Origin: Ascaris suum
Lineage: Eukaryota; Nematoda; Chromadorea; Rhabditida; Ascarididae
Length of the DNA stretch: 64,000 bases
Reading direction: 5' to 3'
Assembly: GCA_013433145.1 (NCBI GenBank)
Contig: CM024168.1
Span: 12,222,184-12,286,183, forward strand
The notes beneath the pieces were generated by a model, which was not told the DNA's origin, did no database searches, and saw only the letters and a program-made list of their open reading frames with translations. Shown in pieces: positions 12,326 through 23,960 of the stretch; positions within the stretch are counted from its first letter, which is position 1; every line of letters begins with the position of its first letter. Position numbers and translations under genes: made by a program.

Positions 12326-12419
12326 CATAGTGTACGCTACAGGATTAGTGCGAGATCATCTGCGTTGAATCATCAACTCTGGAAGAGTTTATGAATATCT
12401 AAAGGCGGAAAGAATTCGA

Positions 12420-12794
12420 ATGCCTTTTCCATCGTTTGCATTACAAAACAAAGGATTTTTTGTGAACGTTTGTGCAGTCGGTCGGATTAATAAATATATA
12501 GGCACTTGTATTTCTAGTTCTTGTAAAGCTGGTTGCTTCGATGAAAGAGATGCACAAGCGCACACTGTGTCAGCTCCTCTTCATTATTTTACGTGCGCAA
12601 CTGCGTTCCTCAACCGCCCTACAGTCTACACACATAAATTTCCTTCACGCGCTTTCATGCGTCGTTGCGATTTTCTTTTTGAATACGACCGCTTTCGGTC
12701 GCATAACGCCAATTTCCGCAATCCTCTCTTTATACTATACATTTGCGCAATCGGTCTCGTTCAATATAAACGCGGTGTTACCCAGCTGCAATGA
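12420..12794 (+). CDS. open frame of 124 codons, doubtful
   Basis: ATG-initiated, Cys/Phe/Arg-rich, no recognisable motif. A second overlapping plus frame (12541-12804) begins with a plausible hydrophobic leader (MKEMHKRTLCQLLFIIL). The two frames compete, so at most one can be coding. A 15-G run follows at 12837. Listed because of length only. Confidence 0.15.
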   Translation: MPFPSFALQNKGFFVNVCAVGRINKYIGTCISSSCKAGCFDERDAQAHTVSAPLHYFTCATAFLNRPTVYTHKFPSRAFMRRCDFLFEYDRFRSHNANFRNPLFILYICAIGLVQYKRGVTQLQ

Positions 12795-12836
12795 GCATAT
12801 TTGAATTGGCGCTTTCGGCAGCATTTTTTCGAGGGA

Positions 12837-12851
12837 GGGGGGGGGGGGGGG
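12837..12851 (+). repeat. G15 homopolymer in a G-rich stretch
   Basis: Fifteen consecutive G residues, continuing as GAGGAAGGGGAGCGGAGGAGG. A C13 run lies on the same strand about 390 bp downstream (13241-13253). Other long G or C runs are at 25283-25292 and 39722-39734. Confidence 0.9.
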
Positions 12852-13229
12852 AGGAAGGGGAGCGGAGGAGGTAGTAAAGCAGGAAACGGTGAGCGAATCG
12901 ATCGGTACTCGCATTGATAAAATGTCAATTGTGGTGAAAGAAGTGTCGCTTTCTCAAATCCATTTGAGCAACAAACTTTTACAGGCAGAGACTGCGAGCA
13001 TAGCAGCTTATTGCAGGATATGATTGCAGCAACCCGTTGCCCAGGGAGCCACTTGCTTGCTACGCATCAAAATAACAACGCTCATTTGTGCATTCAGATT
13101 TGAAAAAAAACGCACGAGAGTGTTATCAAAATTTGATTTATTGACATATTTCGCTTTTTGATATATGCAGTTTGCGCTAATGATAGTTCATCGTTGCGCA
13201 GTCTCCTTTTATAGTTAAGGACTGTGAAT

Positions 13230-13258
13230 TCTCTCTCTCTCCCCCCCCCCCCCACCCC
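13230..13258 (+). repeat. (CT)n followed by C13 run
   Basis: CTCTCTCTCT leads into an uninterrupted C run, then an ACCCC remnant. It gives a Gly/Arg-rich minus frame (13094-13282) that is a repeat by-product. Confidence 0.9.
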
Positions 13259-16029
13259 TTCCCTCCATACATACACACGCATGCCTGCAACTCCAACTAG
13301 AATATTCCTAAAACCAAAGAGAAGAAGGGCTAGGAAGCCATCCTGATAAATAAATGCAGGTTGCTAAAGAGCACAAAGAATCCAGCTCGCAAAAATGTTT
13401 GCTGACAAACGAAAAAAAATGAATTCATAAATTGATATGCGTGGGAAACCTAATAGACATTTTCTCGATGACACGCCCTCACTTATAATCTTAGGAGACC
13501 GTCTTCAATCAGAAGTCTCCTTCGAATATGCACACTATTGAAAAGAAATATCGAGAAGGACGATGTCGCTGGTGTACTGAACAAACTCTTTAGATGAAGG
13601 CACTAAAAGTAGTTTTTGAGAACTTCATGAGATATGACCCGTCGACCCTCGCACCTGGTTGTTGGCTATCTGGATGGGATTTATGCAGTAAACACTTATG
13701 GCGCATCTGAATAAGAACTATTTTGCGAAGTACTTTCATTGCTTGAGAAGGCTTCGATTATCAGTAGAAAGCTTTAAGATATTTCCCTTCGCTCCCGCTA
13801 TCCTTGAAAATTATAGTATGTCACTCTTCAAATGCAGTAAATCGTGGAAGTACTTCTCACGCTTTTTATCGGTTATCTGTTATACGTGACCGCATCTAAC
13901 AGATTTCAAATGAGCAAACTGCGCGAAAATTTAGAAATGAAAGTTTCTTTGAAGCTCATTAGCTATGAGTTGTCTGAAGGAAAAAGCATAGGTCCGTCTT
14001 GGAATATTTCAAGCACAATTCAAATTTGCTTCCAAGCGCTTCATGGAACGTTTGCGTTTTAAAGTACTGCTCAAAGTAAACTTACTTTAAAGTTTTTGCA
14101 AATATAGTCAGTTGATTTGCATTAAGTCTTCGTTTCTGATCACAAACGAATGCTCACTAAATTCATTCAGACATTATTTAATGTTATTTAATAAGAGATC
14201 CACTAATGTGAAAGCTCCCTGAAGTTTCCTCCGTCCCGATCCATACCACTGACTATTTTAGAACATATGGCGTGATGAATAGCCCAACTGCTGTAATGAT
14301 ACGATTTTATGAGTGATGTCATCTTGGATATCGGGAGTTGCTGCAGAGTTGACTCACATACGATGCTCATTGCAAGTGCTAACTCTCAAAGAAAATGTTT
14401 CAAGTTTTCGTTAATTGAGAAGAGAGCAACAAGAAAATAACTTTTCTATAATTAAAGGTCTCTTTCAAGATTGTAACAGCAATTAAAATGAATCTTCCTA
14501 AAACATTCTAAAATCTCAATCTATCGATACACCCACATTTCCTTCCTCGACGTCACGCTTAGTAAATTTTCAGTGGAACCAAGCAGATATTTCCTATTGT
14601 TAAAAATAAAGACGAAGATTTAGTAAGAACTCGAGAAAAATCGGAATTGATTGAAATTGCTGAAGTAGTAGTAAGTGTTCCCGAAATATGACCTTATCAT
14701 ACCTAATTGCTTTTGAAGAAATGTCGACAGCTTTGCTTTCCGTTCAGCCCTTCCTTTATCAAAAGGCATATTAAGAAACCGTTTATTGTTAGTTACTGAT
14801 GTTTTATTTCATTCTCATTTACAAGAACTTAAATGACTTCAGGGTTTCAAGCACTGCTATAACTTCAGGCAATCATTACTTCAAGTACTGGAGTAATTTC
14901 CGGCACTTATAAGGGAAAAAGTGAGGTACTAAACAATGTTGCGTCTAGCGAATGAATGTAATGCGTGAATGTGATGAACGTGAAGACATTTGTCGGTCAA
15001 CAATGACGTTGCAAAAATTTTGGCAACTAAGCGCTACCAGTTTGCGACTATCAGAACAGCTGATTTCGTGATTCGTTTAAAAACAGTGCAAGGCGAAACA
15101 ACACCATTAAAGAATTGCATGAAATCACGTATCTGAGTTTAACGGTAATTGAACATATAGCAATTGAAGAACATAAGAAAGGGCCTGGTGGAGAGTGAGG
15201 GAGGGGAAATGATGCAAGACGCACTTTTGCGGGTCAGCTCATTAGACCAATCATCCGCAAAGAATATCAACAGACAATGAAACATGCGCAAATGCATGCA
15301 CATTTTTGATCCCATTGCCTCAAAAATGTTCCGCGAAATATTTATTCAGCATGCCGAAACAAAAGTACATCCTAATTCTTTCGCGCCCTTTAATGCCCTA
15401 AACTTTTTCCAAAATTAACAGGTGAGCTTGAATGTTCTTATATGAGGTCATCGTGCCGTCTTCAGAGTTTCCTCACCTGAAATCAGGGGCCATATAGACA
15501 GATATCCACAGACATAAATATATAGATAACACACTCTGTTGACATTTTCCGCTTTTCGAAGAAAAATTTGCAGAAGTGCATAGAATATAGGAAAGCTGGC
15601 AAACCTTCTTTTACACTTTTGCCTGATTTCAGAGAAAACTCCAAATTTTTCTGAGTTGGTTAATCAATGTTCACAATATCAACATGTCTGAATTCTCCTC
15701 TGATGCATCGAAATTCGGTCGATAATTTCTGCACATACAGTTTCGTGTAATAAGATCGTGCATATGACTGTAATGAAGAGAATTCTCTTTCTTAACGTTA
15801 CATGAAAGCAGTCTCTTTGAAATTCGCCCTCAATTTGAACTAATTAGCTGTGAAAGTTCGCTTCGTTTAGAGGCAGAGCACAGCTCTCACTACGAATGAG
15901 GAAATAGTGATCGAATGAGATTCAATCTCTATGACGACAATGATAAACTTATAATATTTTAGAAACAGGAATTCAACTGGTGATAGACAAACGTATTCGT
16001 ACCATCCATAAAGTTAATGAATTTGAATT
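13259..16029. other. no supported gene
   Basis: AT-rich, with short frames at 13698-14062 and a T-rich acceptor at about 15632 that opens two alternative short frames. A minus-strand segment at about 15478-15585 has a CAG|GTGAGG donor and an open frame but a poor acceptor. None is strong enough to call. Confidence 0.4.
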
Positions 16030-16395
16030 TTATGAAACGGCAAAGAATTAGCTCAAAAATTGGGCCTGAAATGAGAAATAAACTCGGAAAAATGAAAAGG
16101 TTGGAGAAATTTAATAAGTCAGAAAAACTCTACAAGCTAGGAAAGAAAAACCGGACAAGTTGAATAGGACAACAGTCTTGAAGACTCTTTGTATTGAAAA
16201 ATCTAAACCTGAAAGAATTAGCAAATGGATCAATCAAGTGAACTGAAAAATATTCTCAAGTTCGAAAAATTCTTTAGGCTTGAAAAATTAAAAGAGCTTG
16301 GAATATTTGACACGTTAAGAGAACTCAGTAGGCTGGAAAAATTTCTATGAGCTGAAAAAGCTTTACAAAATTAAGAAATCCGCTCACTGACAATT
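16030..16395. repeat. degenerate tandem array of short A-rich units
   Basis: Units of the type CTGAAAAATT or TTGAAAAATC recur about every 16-33 bp for some 350 bp, with intervening AAGCTTG or AGGCTTG pieces. On the minus strand the consensus reads like a run of Asn-Phe-Ser-x-Leu words, but stops break every frame. It looks like an old, decayed tandem repeat, coding or not. Confidence 0.55.
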
Positions 16396-16617
16396 CAGCT
16401 GGAAATCACATATTAATTCTTTGCGGCATGCTTAGTGGCAACAAATATCGTATAAGTTTACAAGGGGAAGCATTATTGAGGCACAAACGAAACATACATA
16501 AGATGAATGCATTCACTTCCTGTTCACTAAATTCCCTGAAGATACCCATTCTGCGACAACATTTCATTTTCATGAGACTATTAAATAAATATCGTGCCTT
16601 ATTGCTTGCAATTTCAG

Positions 16618-16727
16618 CAACGGAAGAGGCTAACGCTAATGTAGAAGGGCATGCAATACTAGTGCACCGCACCCTCACATGGCACAATTTCAACAAACTG
16701 TTACAATTCACTGCAGCGTGCCAATAA
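16618..16727 (+). CDS. candidate 3'-terminal exon, unknown
   Basis: The acceptor TTGCAATTTCAG is followed by 35 open codons (Ala/Asn/Glu then Leu/Phe-rich: VHRTLTWHNFNKLLQF) and a TAA that overlaps an AATAAA hexamer. A second AATAAA lies 12 bp on. The opposite strand is also open (16406-16711). Low confidence. Confidence 0.2.
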
Positions 16728-18724
16728 AACGTCCAATAAAAAGATGCTCTAAAGTGGCACGAATATGGTTTAAAAAATATCTTTTATATTTATCTTTTAC
16801 ACTGATCTTGCCAATTTTACCTTTGGAACTCGAAAACCGGAATGCTGAAGTGTCGATGAAAACAAATGGCACTGAAGAATAGATAATTTGCACAAATATA
16901 CGAAGGCAGGCTTGTCGACCTGCTTTTTTGCATGAACGAGTGATGATTCTTCAGCTTTTCTAAGTGGGTCTATTATGTCTTAGACGATAGGCAGCTCTGT
17001 CAACAATAACCGCACACATTTGTCCGTGGACATTTACTCTATTTGTTGCGCTATGGATATCCAATTGCAGTGATAGATAAAAGAATGTTCTGGATTTGTA
17101 CTATCAAAAATAATTCCCTGGCTGCATAAAAATATAAACAGTGGTCATTCAATCTGAAGATGCAACTAATTTCGCGTACTTTTGCGTAATTAAAGCAAAT
17201 CTCGCCTTTTATCGGAAAGTGCATGCAATGGGGATTACTGATCTTCCAATTGGATATGAAAGACTTCAAAACTTCCTGCAAACAAAATAAGATATGAAAA
17301 GAACTTAATGTTTTCAAAGTACAGCCAGTCAGTTTGCCGTATATAAGTTAAAGGAATTGATCAAAGCTAGATAAAACGGATGAAGTTTGGAAAGTCATCA
17401 AAGTGATTACATATGTTCGGTTGGATCAGCCTTTTGTAAAAACGCTTTTCAGATGGGTAATTGATTTTGACATATAGCGCTCGGGTACATCGTCAAAAGT
17501 GCCGAAGAAGCAAGCGCCAACCGAAAAGGTGCTAATCAGCAAGTGCATAGCAGCACCCCCATACAAAATTGTATTAAGTGGCTTTCTCGTCGGCGCTTGA
17601 TGTTGCTTAGGTGCTTTGTCTTTATACGATATTCACCTTCCCCATAGCTTCTATGCTTAGCAAACATGAAAAATGCTTTATAATTCCCTATCAACTGAAC
17701 ACGCATTGCGATACTGTGTTAATTTGCAGAGTTTCACTTTCGCCGACCACGATTTTGTACTGTTTGACCCGCCGACAAAGGCGGTGTGAAGTAAAATGCA
17801 AAAATATATATATGCAGAATGACAGGTCAGTGAATTCGTGAAGTGAAGCATAACACTTAAATGGTAGTGTGCTATAACTATTGTTAAAGCGGATAATCAA
17901 ATGAACAGAAGGCAAATTTTCCATCCAGATTTTCTAATCCTCAATCGCGGCTCTTCATGCGAAATGGAGAGGGGTGTCATTTGAAACCCTGCCCAGGCCC
18001 CCTGCCGCGGCTCTTTTCAAAAAAAAAAAACATAGGATTCTGCGAATTCCTTCCTACCTCCGCGCCTACTCCATGAATGGGAATTCCTTTAAACCGGACT
18101 ACTTCATATGGTCAGGTGTCTAGTTCATTTTTCATGTATTCACATTTTCCTGTTTCGTCCGTTTCCTCCCTCCATATTCTACATGTATTTCTTTTCGCCT
18201 CCGTATTTTCTGCAGGTGTTTTCAAACTATTAATTTCCGTCTAATTTTTTTCAGTTACCTGAAAGCGCGTGCACACTTTCACCATTGCCAATGCTAATGT
18301 TGACCTGAGAGTTATGAAGGTGAATCTTTTCTGAGATTTTCGACAGCTTTCTCAAATTTCCAAATCGTAAAGAACATTCAGTCGAGTTTACACTGAATCG
18401 CTCGAATCTCTTTTGCTTTCATGGTGCGATTTGTTCTTCTCGTTACAACTTTGCTGAGGAATTCATTTGGTTGCCAGGAAATTCCACGCATGAGTCATAT
18501 GCACAGACAATTTGAACGAATTTGCTGAGTTAGCCTTGAGCAGCAGTTTAGCAAACGACAAACTAGAACTTCAACAGACAACAATGAATAACTCTGAAGC
18601 AATCTAAGACCACTTTCACATAAATCTGATCATGAGGTTGCATGCTCGCACAGAAACTCACAAGGAGGCTTTTTTCCCACCTAGATCTGCAACGCGAACT
18701 CACTCACATCTGCAATGTGCATCA
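16728..18724. other. no supported gene
   Basis: Contains short TM-like frames (16679-16882) and a strong acceptor at about 18254 that opens only 17 codons. Treated as non-coding. Confidence 0.4.
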
Positions 18725-18800
18725 CAGCGGTGTCTGTGCACATATGTGTTTATGCCTGTTCGTCTCCCATGCTGTTCCAATATCGAAACCACTGAAGCCT
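18725..18800 (+). repeat. dispersed repeat copy B
   Basis: Shares the layout of copy A: ATATGTGTTTATGCCTG, then TGTTCCAA, then CGAAACCACTGAAGCC. Borders are approximate. Confidence 0.4.
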
Positions 18801-18984
18801 AACGAAGAAATTGAGGTGTAGTCCACACTACAAATCCATATGCAGTAAAACCGATTCATCAATTTTCAGTGAAGTTATAGATGCACAAATGTATTCGGAA
18901 TTTTGTGAATATTTTGTCATCTGTCAGATCAGGAAACTTATTCTTTCACAGAGAATGAGTAGGCACGGTCGGTTCAGCTGTAAT

Positions 18985-19150
18985 AACAACGCACTGTTGC
19001 CATGTTTCATTCAGTGCTAACAATTTACAACACTAGTTGCTTTGGTATGTGCGAAATTAATTAACATGTTTAATGTTATAATTATAATAGTTGCTTTGGT
19101 ATGGCACAAACATGGCACTGTTGGCATGTTTCAGTTTACAACGAAAACTT
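18985..19150 (+). repeat. diverged local duplication
   Basis: The word GCACTGTTGCCATGTTTCA (about 18990) recurs as GCACTGTTGGCATGTTTCA (about 19114). TAGTTGCTTTGGTATG occurs near 19034 and 19088, and TTTACAAC occurs near both. The order differs between copies, which suggests duplication followed by rearrangement. Short Phe/Asn-rich frames here (19042-19251) are probably not genes. Confidence 0.65.
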
Positions 19151-19364
19151 TGTGTGTGCATCAACTCAACTTTTTCAGCACGTTTTTCTCTTCGCTAACT
19201 CAAGCAATTATTTTCAACCTTTCTGAAACTAATTTTTCTGGGAATAAATGAGTAAATTCTTATTCAGACCCGTTTGTAGCATCATTTTGTTTAAACATAG
19301 TAGCTAAAACTTCTTCGGAGAAATTACTATAACAGTTTTGACTACCTCCTTCGAGTGAGTAAAC

Positions 19365-19551
19365 TCAGCACAACCGTAGAGTGAGCTCTTCAAGAAGTTT
19401 TATAGGCATGAATCCGAGGACCTGTTTCGTTAGATCTTTCCTAGTATCAGCAAAAAATAAACTGAAATCGCGGTTACAAGCACGAAAATATAATACAGAT
19501 TTGGATAATAGCACGGCAAGAACTTCTTTGGAAATTGGCACTTGAATTTTT
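19365..19551 (-). CDS. candidate 3'-terminal exon, unknown
   Basis: A strong acceptor (CCTTCTTTCTGTGTTCAG, complement of 19552-19569) opens phase 2 for 61 codons to a TGA at 19365. The peptide alternates hydrophobic and basic residues (SKEVLAVLLSKSVLYFRAC) and looks helical. No partner exon with phase-2 exit was identified. Could be a chance frame. Confidence 0.28.
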
Positions 19552-20715
19552 CTGAACACAGAAAGAAGGTGGAATTGGCTGTTCATGCGATATCGGAACG
19601 TTGCAACTACACCTAAGAAATGTTCTTTACTAAAAACTAATGGTATTATAAGGAAAGAAGTTTCACGAAAACTGATTTTAATATAAGAATTTCCATATCA
19701 TAAGCTTGCTGATTCGAATAAACTATAGAAATATTACACCACCGTTTTAGACACCGAAATTCCCTGAGGTGTCAGTATTTGCAAATACGGGTCACCAGCG
19801 GTGTAGGCAAGAATTATTAAGGTTGAGGGGTGAGGGCACTCTGTTGGAAGGGATGATGGCATTAAGTTAGAATGCTACGATTAGCTAAATAAAGCACCGT
19901 AAAAGGCGAGCGAGGAATACTTTGCGATGAAACGAAAGTGAAAATTTCGCAAATGTGTTGACAGTTTTTCGAGCGACAGCGACAGCGCCTCAAGCCACAT
20001 TAATGTGCGAGCTTGTTTAACGGCAGTGGAATGCATCCCAGAATAGATCAAATTCCATTAGGCACAAATAGTGCATTGAAAAAATGAAAAAAAGGCTGGA
20101 AGCAATGTTTCGAAGATTTCAATTGGATAACGTTGTTCCATGTTTTAAAAAACACTTATACTTTGTTGTTCCATGCAAGAATAATGGATGGGACACGAAC
20201 GAAGGAAAAGGTGACCATCGCTGCCACTGTTGACAGAATGCGGCAAGCGGTAGAAACCGTCTCTTTTTTACCTATTCGACCCACCGATATGTCGCTGTCC
20301 TCGCACTATGCGAACGCTCAATTTGCTCAGTCAACCATAATTCAAGGTTCTCTTTCCAAATAAGTTTTTTGTTCCATATTTGTGAGCGGTGATTGGCTTT
20401 GTGTTACTTTGTTTTACTTCGAAGTACAATTTCCGTTGATATTAAAGAAAGCCTCCAGAGAATTTAGATAGAGCAGTCTTTAGTGTAATGAATCATAATA
20501 CCGACCCATGCAAATTTTTCTCTCAAGGCAACGCTACTGTTAAGAGGAAGACGTTTCAATTCTGGCTGTGCAGAAATGAAGAGAACATCTTATATAAAAA
20601 GCAAAAGAAAGGTATTTTCGCCCTTCCTGGAAGCGATAAAGCAAACTGTGAAGGCCTAAGTTGCGACCGATATCGAGCTTGAATGGCGGCCATATGGGGA
20701 TGAGTTAAACCTTAC

Positions 20716-20865
20716 GCAGATGACGGTTCCTGCCCAGGTCCTGACTGGATTATAGCCGAACTCCCAACTGAAAACAGAACAAGTTTGATATATTTGCAGG
20801 TTGTCACCTCTTAACTCGGTCTCAGCTGTGCTCTTAGCCACGATCGGAAGAGGCATGGGCCGGAT
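20716..20865 (-). CDS. internal exon, unknown protein (well-bounded)
   Basis: This is one of the best-delimited exons in the window. The acceptor is AACTGGAACTGTTTCAG (complement of 20866-20882) and the donor is CTGC|GTAAGGTTT. There are exactly 50 open codons, phase 0 in and phase 0 out, with GC near 50% against an AT-rich surround. The peptide contains a hydrophilic part (KSTAETELRGDNLQIYQ) then an aromatic/Cys part (VFSWEFGYNPVRTWAG). No known domain is recognised. Phase 0 exit is compatible with the terminal exon at 12036-12161, and phase 0 entry requires a phase 0 donor upstream. Function unknown. Confidence 0.42.
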
Positions 20866-21626
20866 CTGAAACAGTTCCAGTTTATCTTATACATTAATGT
20901 CACTGCCGATTAAAAAAAACCTGACCGCAGAGAACTCAGTTTAGCGCCCACCGGACGCTTCTTACTTTGCAAAAGTAGGTTGCGATTACGAAATTTGGTT
21001 TGCGTAGCCTACACTATGTCAAGCCTTCTGTAGCAACGTTGACCCGTCAACCTTGAAACGAGCTGTGGAGATTTTCAGTTGGGAAAAACATGCTTAATCT
21101 TGCACGGGTCAGCTAAAAAAACGAACCGTTTGCGGGAGATTCGTTTGATTAGCCAGATTAATTAAAATGGGAACATATTACGTCGCATGTTCACTACATG
21201 CTGCTAATTTTTGAACTTGGATGGAAACTCAAATGAGCTATAGCGGCACCTCGTCTGATGCGCTTCTCCATATGCTTCATGGTAAAAAGCTAGTGGTTTC
21301 TTCATAATATAATAGAGTGGATTTCCACCTCCCCAGAGACCAATCGCGCCGACTATTCTCATTTCTTCACCATGGCTTTGTCGTCCCCCCTACTGACACA
21401 TTGAGTTACGATACAGATCACGTAATCAGTTGGAAAGTACAGCCCCTGGAAGGGCAATTCGTCAGGATATGAGCCAATGTTACGAGCAACTGTGACCAAC
21501 CGAACGGCATCATTCGACGCCTATCCTCCCCTCTTCGTTCTTTCTTTCTCTTCGCTTACGGAACAAGAAACAACGAAGTTTGGGGAGTATCACGTTGAGT
21601 GATGACGGCTAACAGAAAGCAAAATA

Positions 21627-21899
21627 ATGCGCTGCAGCGTCGTTGCTTTCAGCCTGCTGCAATTTGAGCGGTCGCTGGCGACATATCTCGTCGCGTTAAT
21701 TTGTGAGGGGGCTTCAGCATCGTTTTCATCAGCTCACAAACTTCCCTCGACGACCGAGCCTCATTTTTGTTCATCGCTTTCAGCAAAGCCTTTTTGCCCT
21801 GTCACCTCTAGTAGCGCTTCGATGAAAGGAGGGGGTGGAGGAATGACGGTGGAGAGAAAGGGGAATAGAAGTAGGACAACACAAGGTTTAGGATTATAG
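21627..21899 (+). CDS. candidate first exon, possible secreted/membrane leader
   Basis: ATG in an AAA-purine context opens 90 codons in a GC-raised region with no competing minus frame. The start has a hydrophobic stretch (TYLVALICEGASA) resembling a signal sequence with an Ala-x-Ala end. A Ser/Thr/Pro/Cys-rich part and a Gly run follow. Possible donors are weak. Might be a first exon read further than its true end. Confidence 0.25.
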   Translation: MRCSVVAFSLLQFERSLATYLVALICEGASASFSSAHKLPSTTEPHFCSSLSAKPFCPVTSSSASMKGGGGGMTVERKGNRSRTTQGLGL

Positions 21900-22166
21900 A
21901 GGTAGATTTATTGAGTTTCCTATTATGTGCCAGCTATCCTTACCTTTAATCAGTCCTTTCCTTCTCCAATATGCACAACGAATGCATAAGTGAGTCATTG
22001 TGAAGAAGGGGTCTGATCGATGCAGACATTTCTCGTTACCTCTGTTAACGAAAGGAGAAAATACTGGCAATGTAAGTACTCTAGAAGTGTTGTCTATTCA
22101 ACATAACATTTGATTATTTTTAAACTCAGTGTTTTGTGTGATGGATTTTCAAGCCAGCTTCTCAAA

Positions 22167-22394
22167 ATGCAAAGGAAGAGCGAAGAGGGAAGCGCCGAGG
22201 GGTTGGTTCGCCCACCCAGCGATGAATATACGAGACCGCCTTCGTGCATTCGTGTAAATTATGGAGCGCAATTTGCTTACGTGCTGAAATCAGCTGAACT
22301 CTTTTCGAGCGAGACAGTTGTTTGGAAGGAGGAAACACCGCGGCTGTCAATTGCTTTGAAGTGCAAACACCATTCATTCGAATTTAATTCATAA
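22167..22394 (+). CDS. candidate short coding region, unknown
   Basis: ATG-started, 75 codons plus TAA, GC-raised, with a charged N-terminus (MQRKSEEGSAEG) then a Pro-rich and an amphipathic part (GAQFAYVLKSAELFSSETVVW). A minus-strand frame also spans it (22162-22377). No domain recognised. No convincing splice partner. Confidence 0.28.
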   Translation: MQRKSEEGSAEGLVRPPSDEYTRPPSCIRVNYGAQFAYVLKSAELFSSETVVWKEETPRLSIALKCKHHSFEFNS

Positions 22395-22619
22395 ACTTTG
22401 ACGCACACAACAAATCACAAATATTTCTCTAAGGGCTTCTTTGCTGCTCAGATATATTTCGTTATTCTCTCGATCCACTGTTCTATACTGATGATCGTAA
22501 AACTTTTGCACGGTTTTTCAATTTATCTGCTTGACGTTTCGGTATTATGCCAGCATCATTATGCCGTTATGCCAAATCGACTTCTTTAATTAGATTGGTC
22601 GTAATCCTTTCTATGGTTT

Positions 22620-22760
22620 GTAGAACAAATGAAAAGGAAAAAAAGAAATAAAAAGAGGGGAATACAAACTAAGGAGGAGAAGGGAGAGGGAAATGAAGAG
22701 GGAAATAGTGAGAGGAATGAAAAATAAGAGAATGTAGGCATCGAAGGAAGAAAAGCTATG
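22620..22760 (+). repeat. purine-rich tract
   Basis: Near-continuous A/G (AAGGAGGAGAAGGGAGAGGG type). It generates a Phe/Ser/Leu minus frame (22611-22898) that I reject as a gene. Confidence 0.65.
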
Positions 22761-23851
22761 TTCAATGAAATGACGAAGTGAAGAATAGGCGACCGAGCGT
22801 TCCATAACAGACGTTTTGCTGTATCCTATATTGCTTTTGGAATAGGTAAGCTTGTGCTGATTAATTTTTATCGCTTCTACAATGGGGCGCTCTTGCATTT
22901 TTATCTAGCATGTCTCACTATCGGAATGGGCATGCGCAAACGTTAACAAAAATTTCACTCCCACATGTTGTCCTATTATACTTCGAAGCGGACGTCCGAA
23001 CTGCTCGTAGATATCTAATTGTCGTCAAAGACCGCTCCTTATGGAAAACCTTTTCTGCGCATTTCTCTAATATTCTTGATTTTTTGTAGGGGTGCCCGAG
23101 GAGAAATAATTGCGTTGATTAGTTACTTGTTGCTTCTCACCAACGCAGAAACGGCCATCGTCATAGCATCATTAACAAAATGGACAATAAAGCTGGTTGT
23201 GGTCATCCTCCATAACTCAACACATGCTTACAATTAGCCGACAGAGATCCTCGTGAAGGTTTGCAAATTTCCATAACAAAGCAAATTGTGATGCATCGCG
23301 CCAGTGCATACATAACTTGCTAACCACTTAACATGAAGTTAAGAAAACTACAGAATGTAATTAAGACAATAATATAATACTCAGGATGGTTCATCCACTC
23401 GAAAGGAATTTGCAGGCGTAGAAAGAATCTAGAATTTGCACAGACTAGCGCAATTTACGACCTCTGCATGTCATGGAATACGCTTCAAAAAACGAACTGC
23501 TTGTATGACATTTGTACAAGAGATCAGTGCAGTGAAGAATAAATGCATTATCGCGCACTTTTTATTGTTAACTGTTTACGAAACTGATAGTATATTATGA
23601 CGGCCATTTGGCACACATTTCTGCTTGTTAATAATTTTATGTTGTTCATATCTTTAACGCGCTCTAGGAAACTCCAGGAATCATGCTGTTTTGATTAGAG
23701 AAAAGTTTCAAAGCCTAAGGAGTTCGTCAGCACTCTTTATTCATCAGCTTTTAGCCTGTTTAAAACAAAAGCAGAAAGAAAAAATGGCACGTCGGAAGGA
23801 ACCAACTACCATTCATTTTGATCTTTAGAAACAATGCTCTTTAAAACTTAC
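22761..23851. other. no supported gene
   Basis: AT-rich, short frames only. Confidence 0.4.
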
Positions 23852-23960
23852 TTGTCCTTTCTAGGTATTCTATATTGTTTCTACCGCTCAGACGGAAAAG
23901 TGAAGTAAGCACTTTGGAAAGCTCTTCGACGTGAATTCTAACGAACGATGTCAAAGACAC
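23852..23960 (-). CDS. internal exon candidate, helical protein
   Basis: The acceptor is CCACTCATTCACTAG (complement of 23961-23975) and the donor is ACAA|GTAAGTTTT. There are 36 open codons, phase 0 in and phase 1 out. The peptide is amphipathic and helical (RIHVEELSKVLTSLFRLS). Both splice sites are good and only this frame is open. Unrecognised. It could share a gene with other minus-strand exons to its right (27548-27663 exits in phase 0), but that is inference. Confidence 0.35.

Noticed and set aside
22611..22898. 95-codon minus frame with Leu/Ser/Phe runs
   Set aside because: Produced by the purine tract on the opposite strand.
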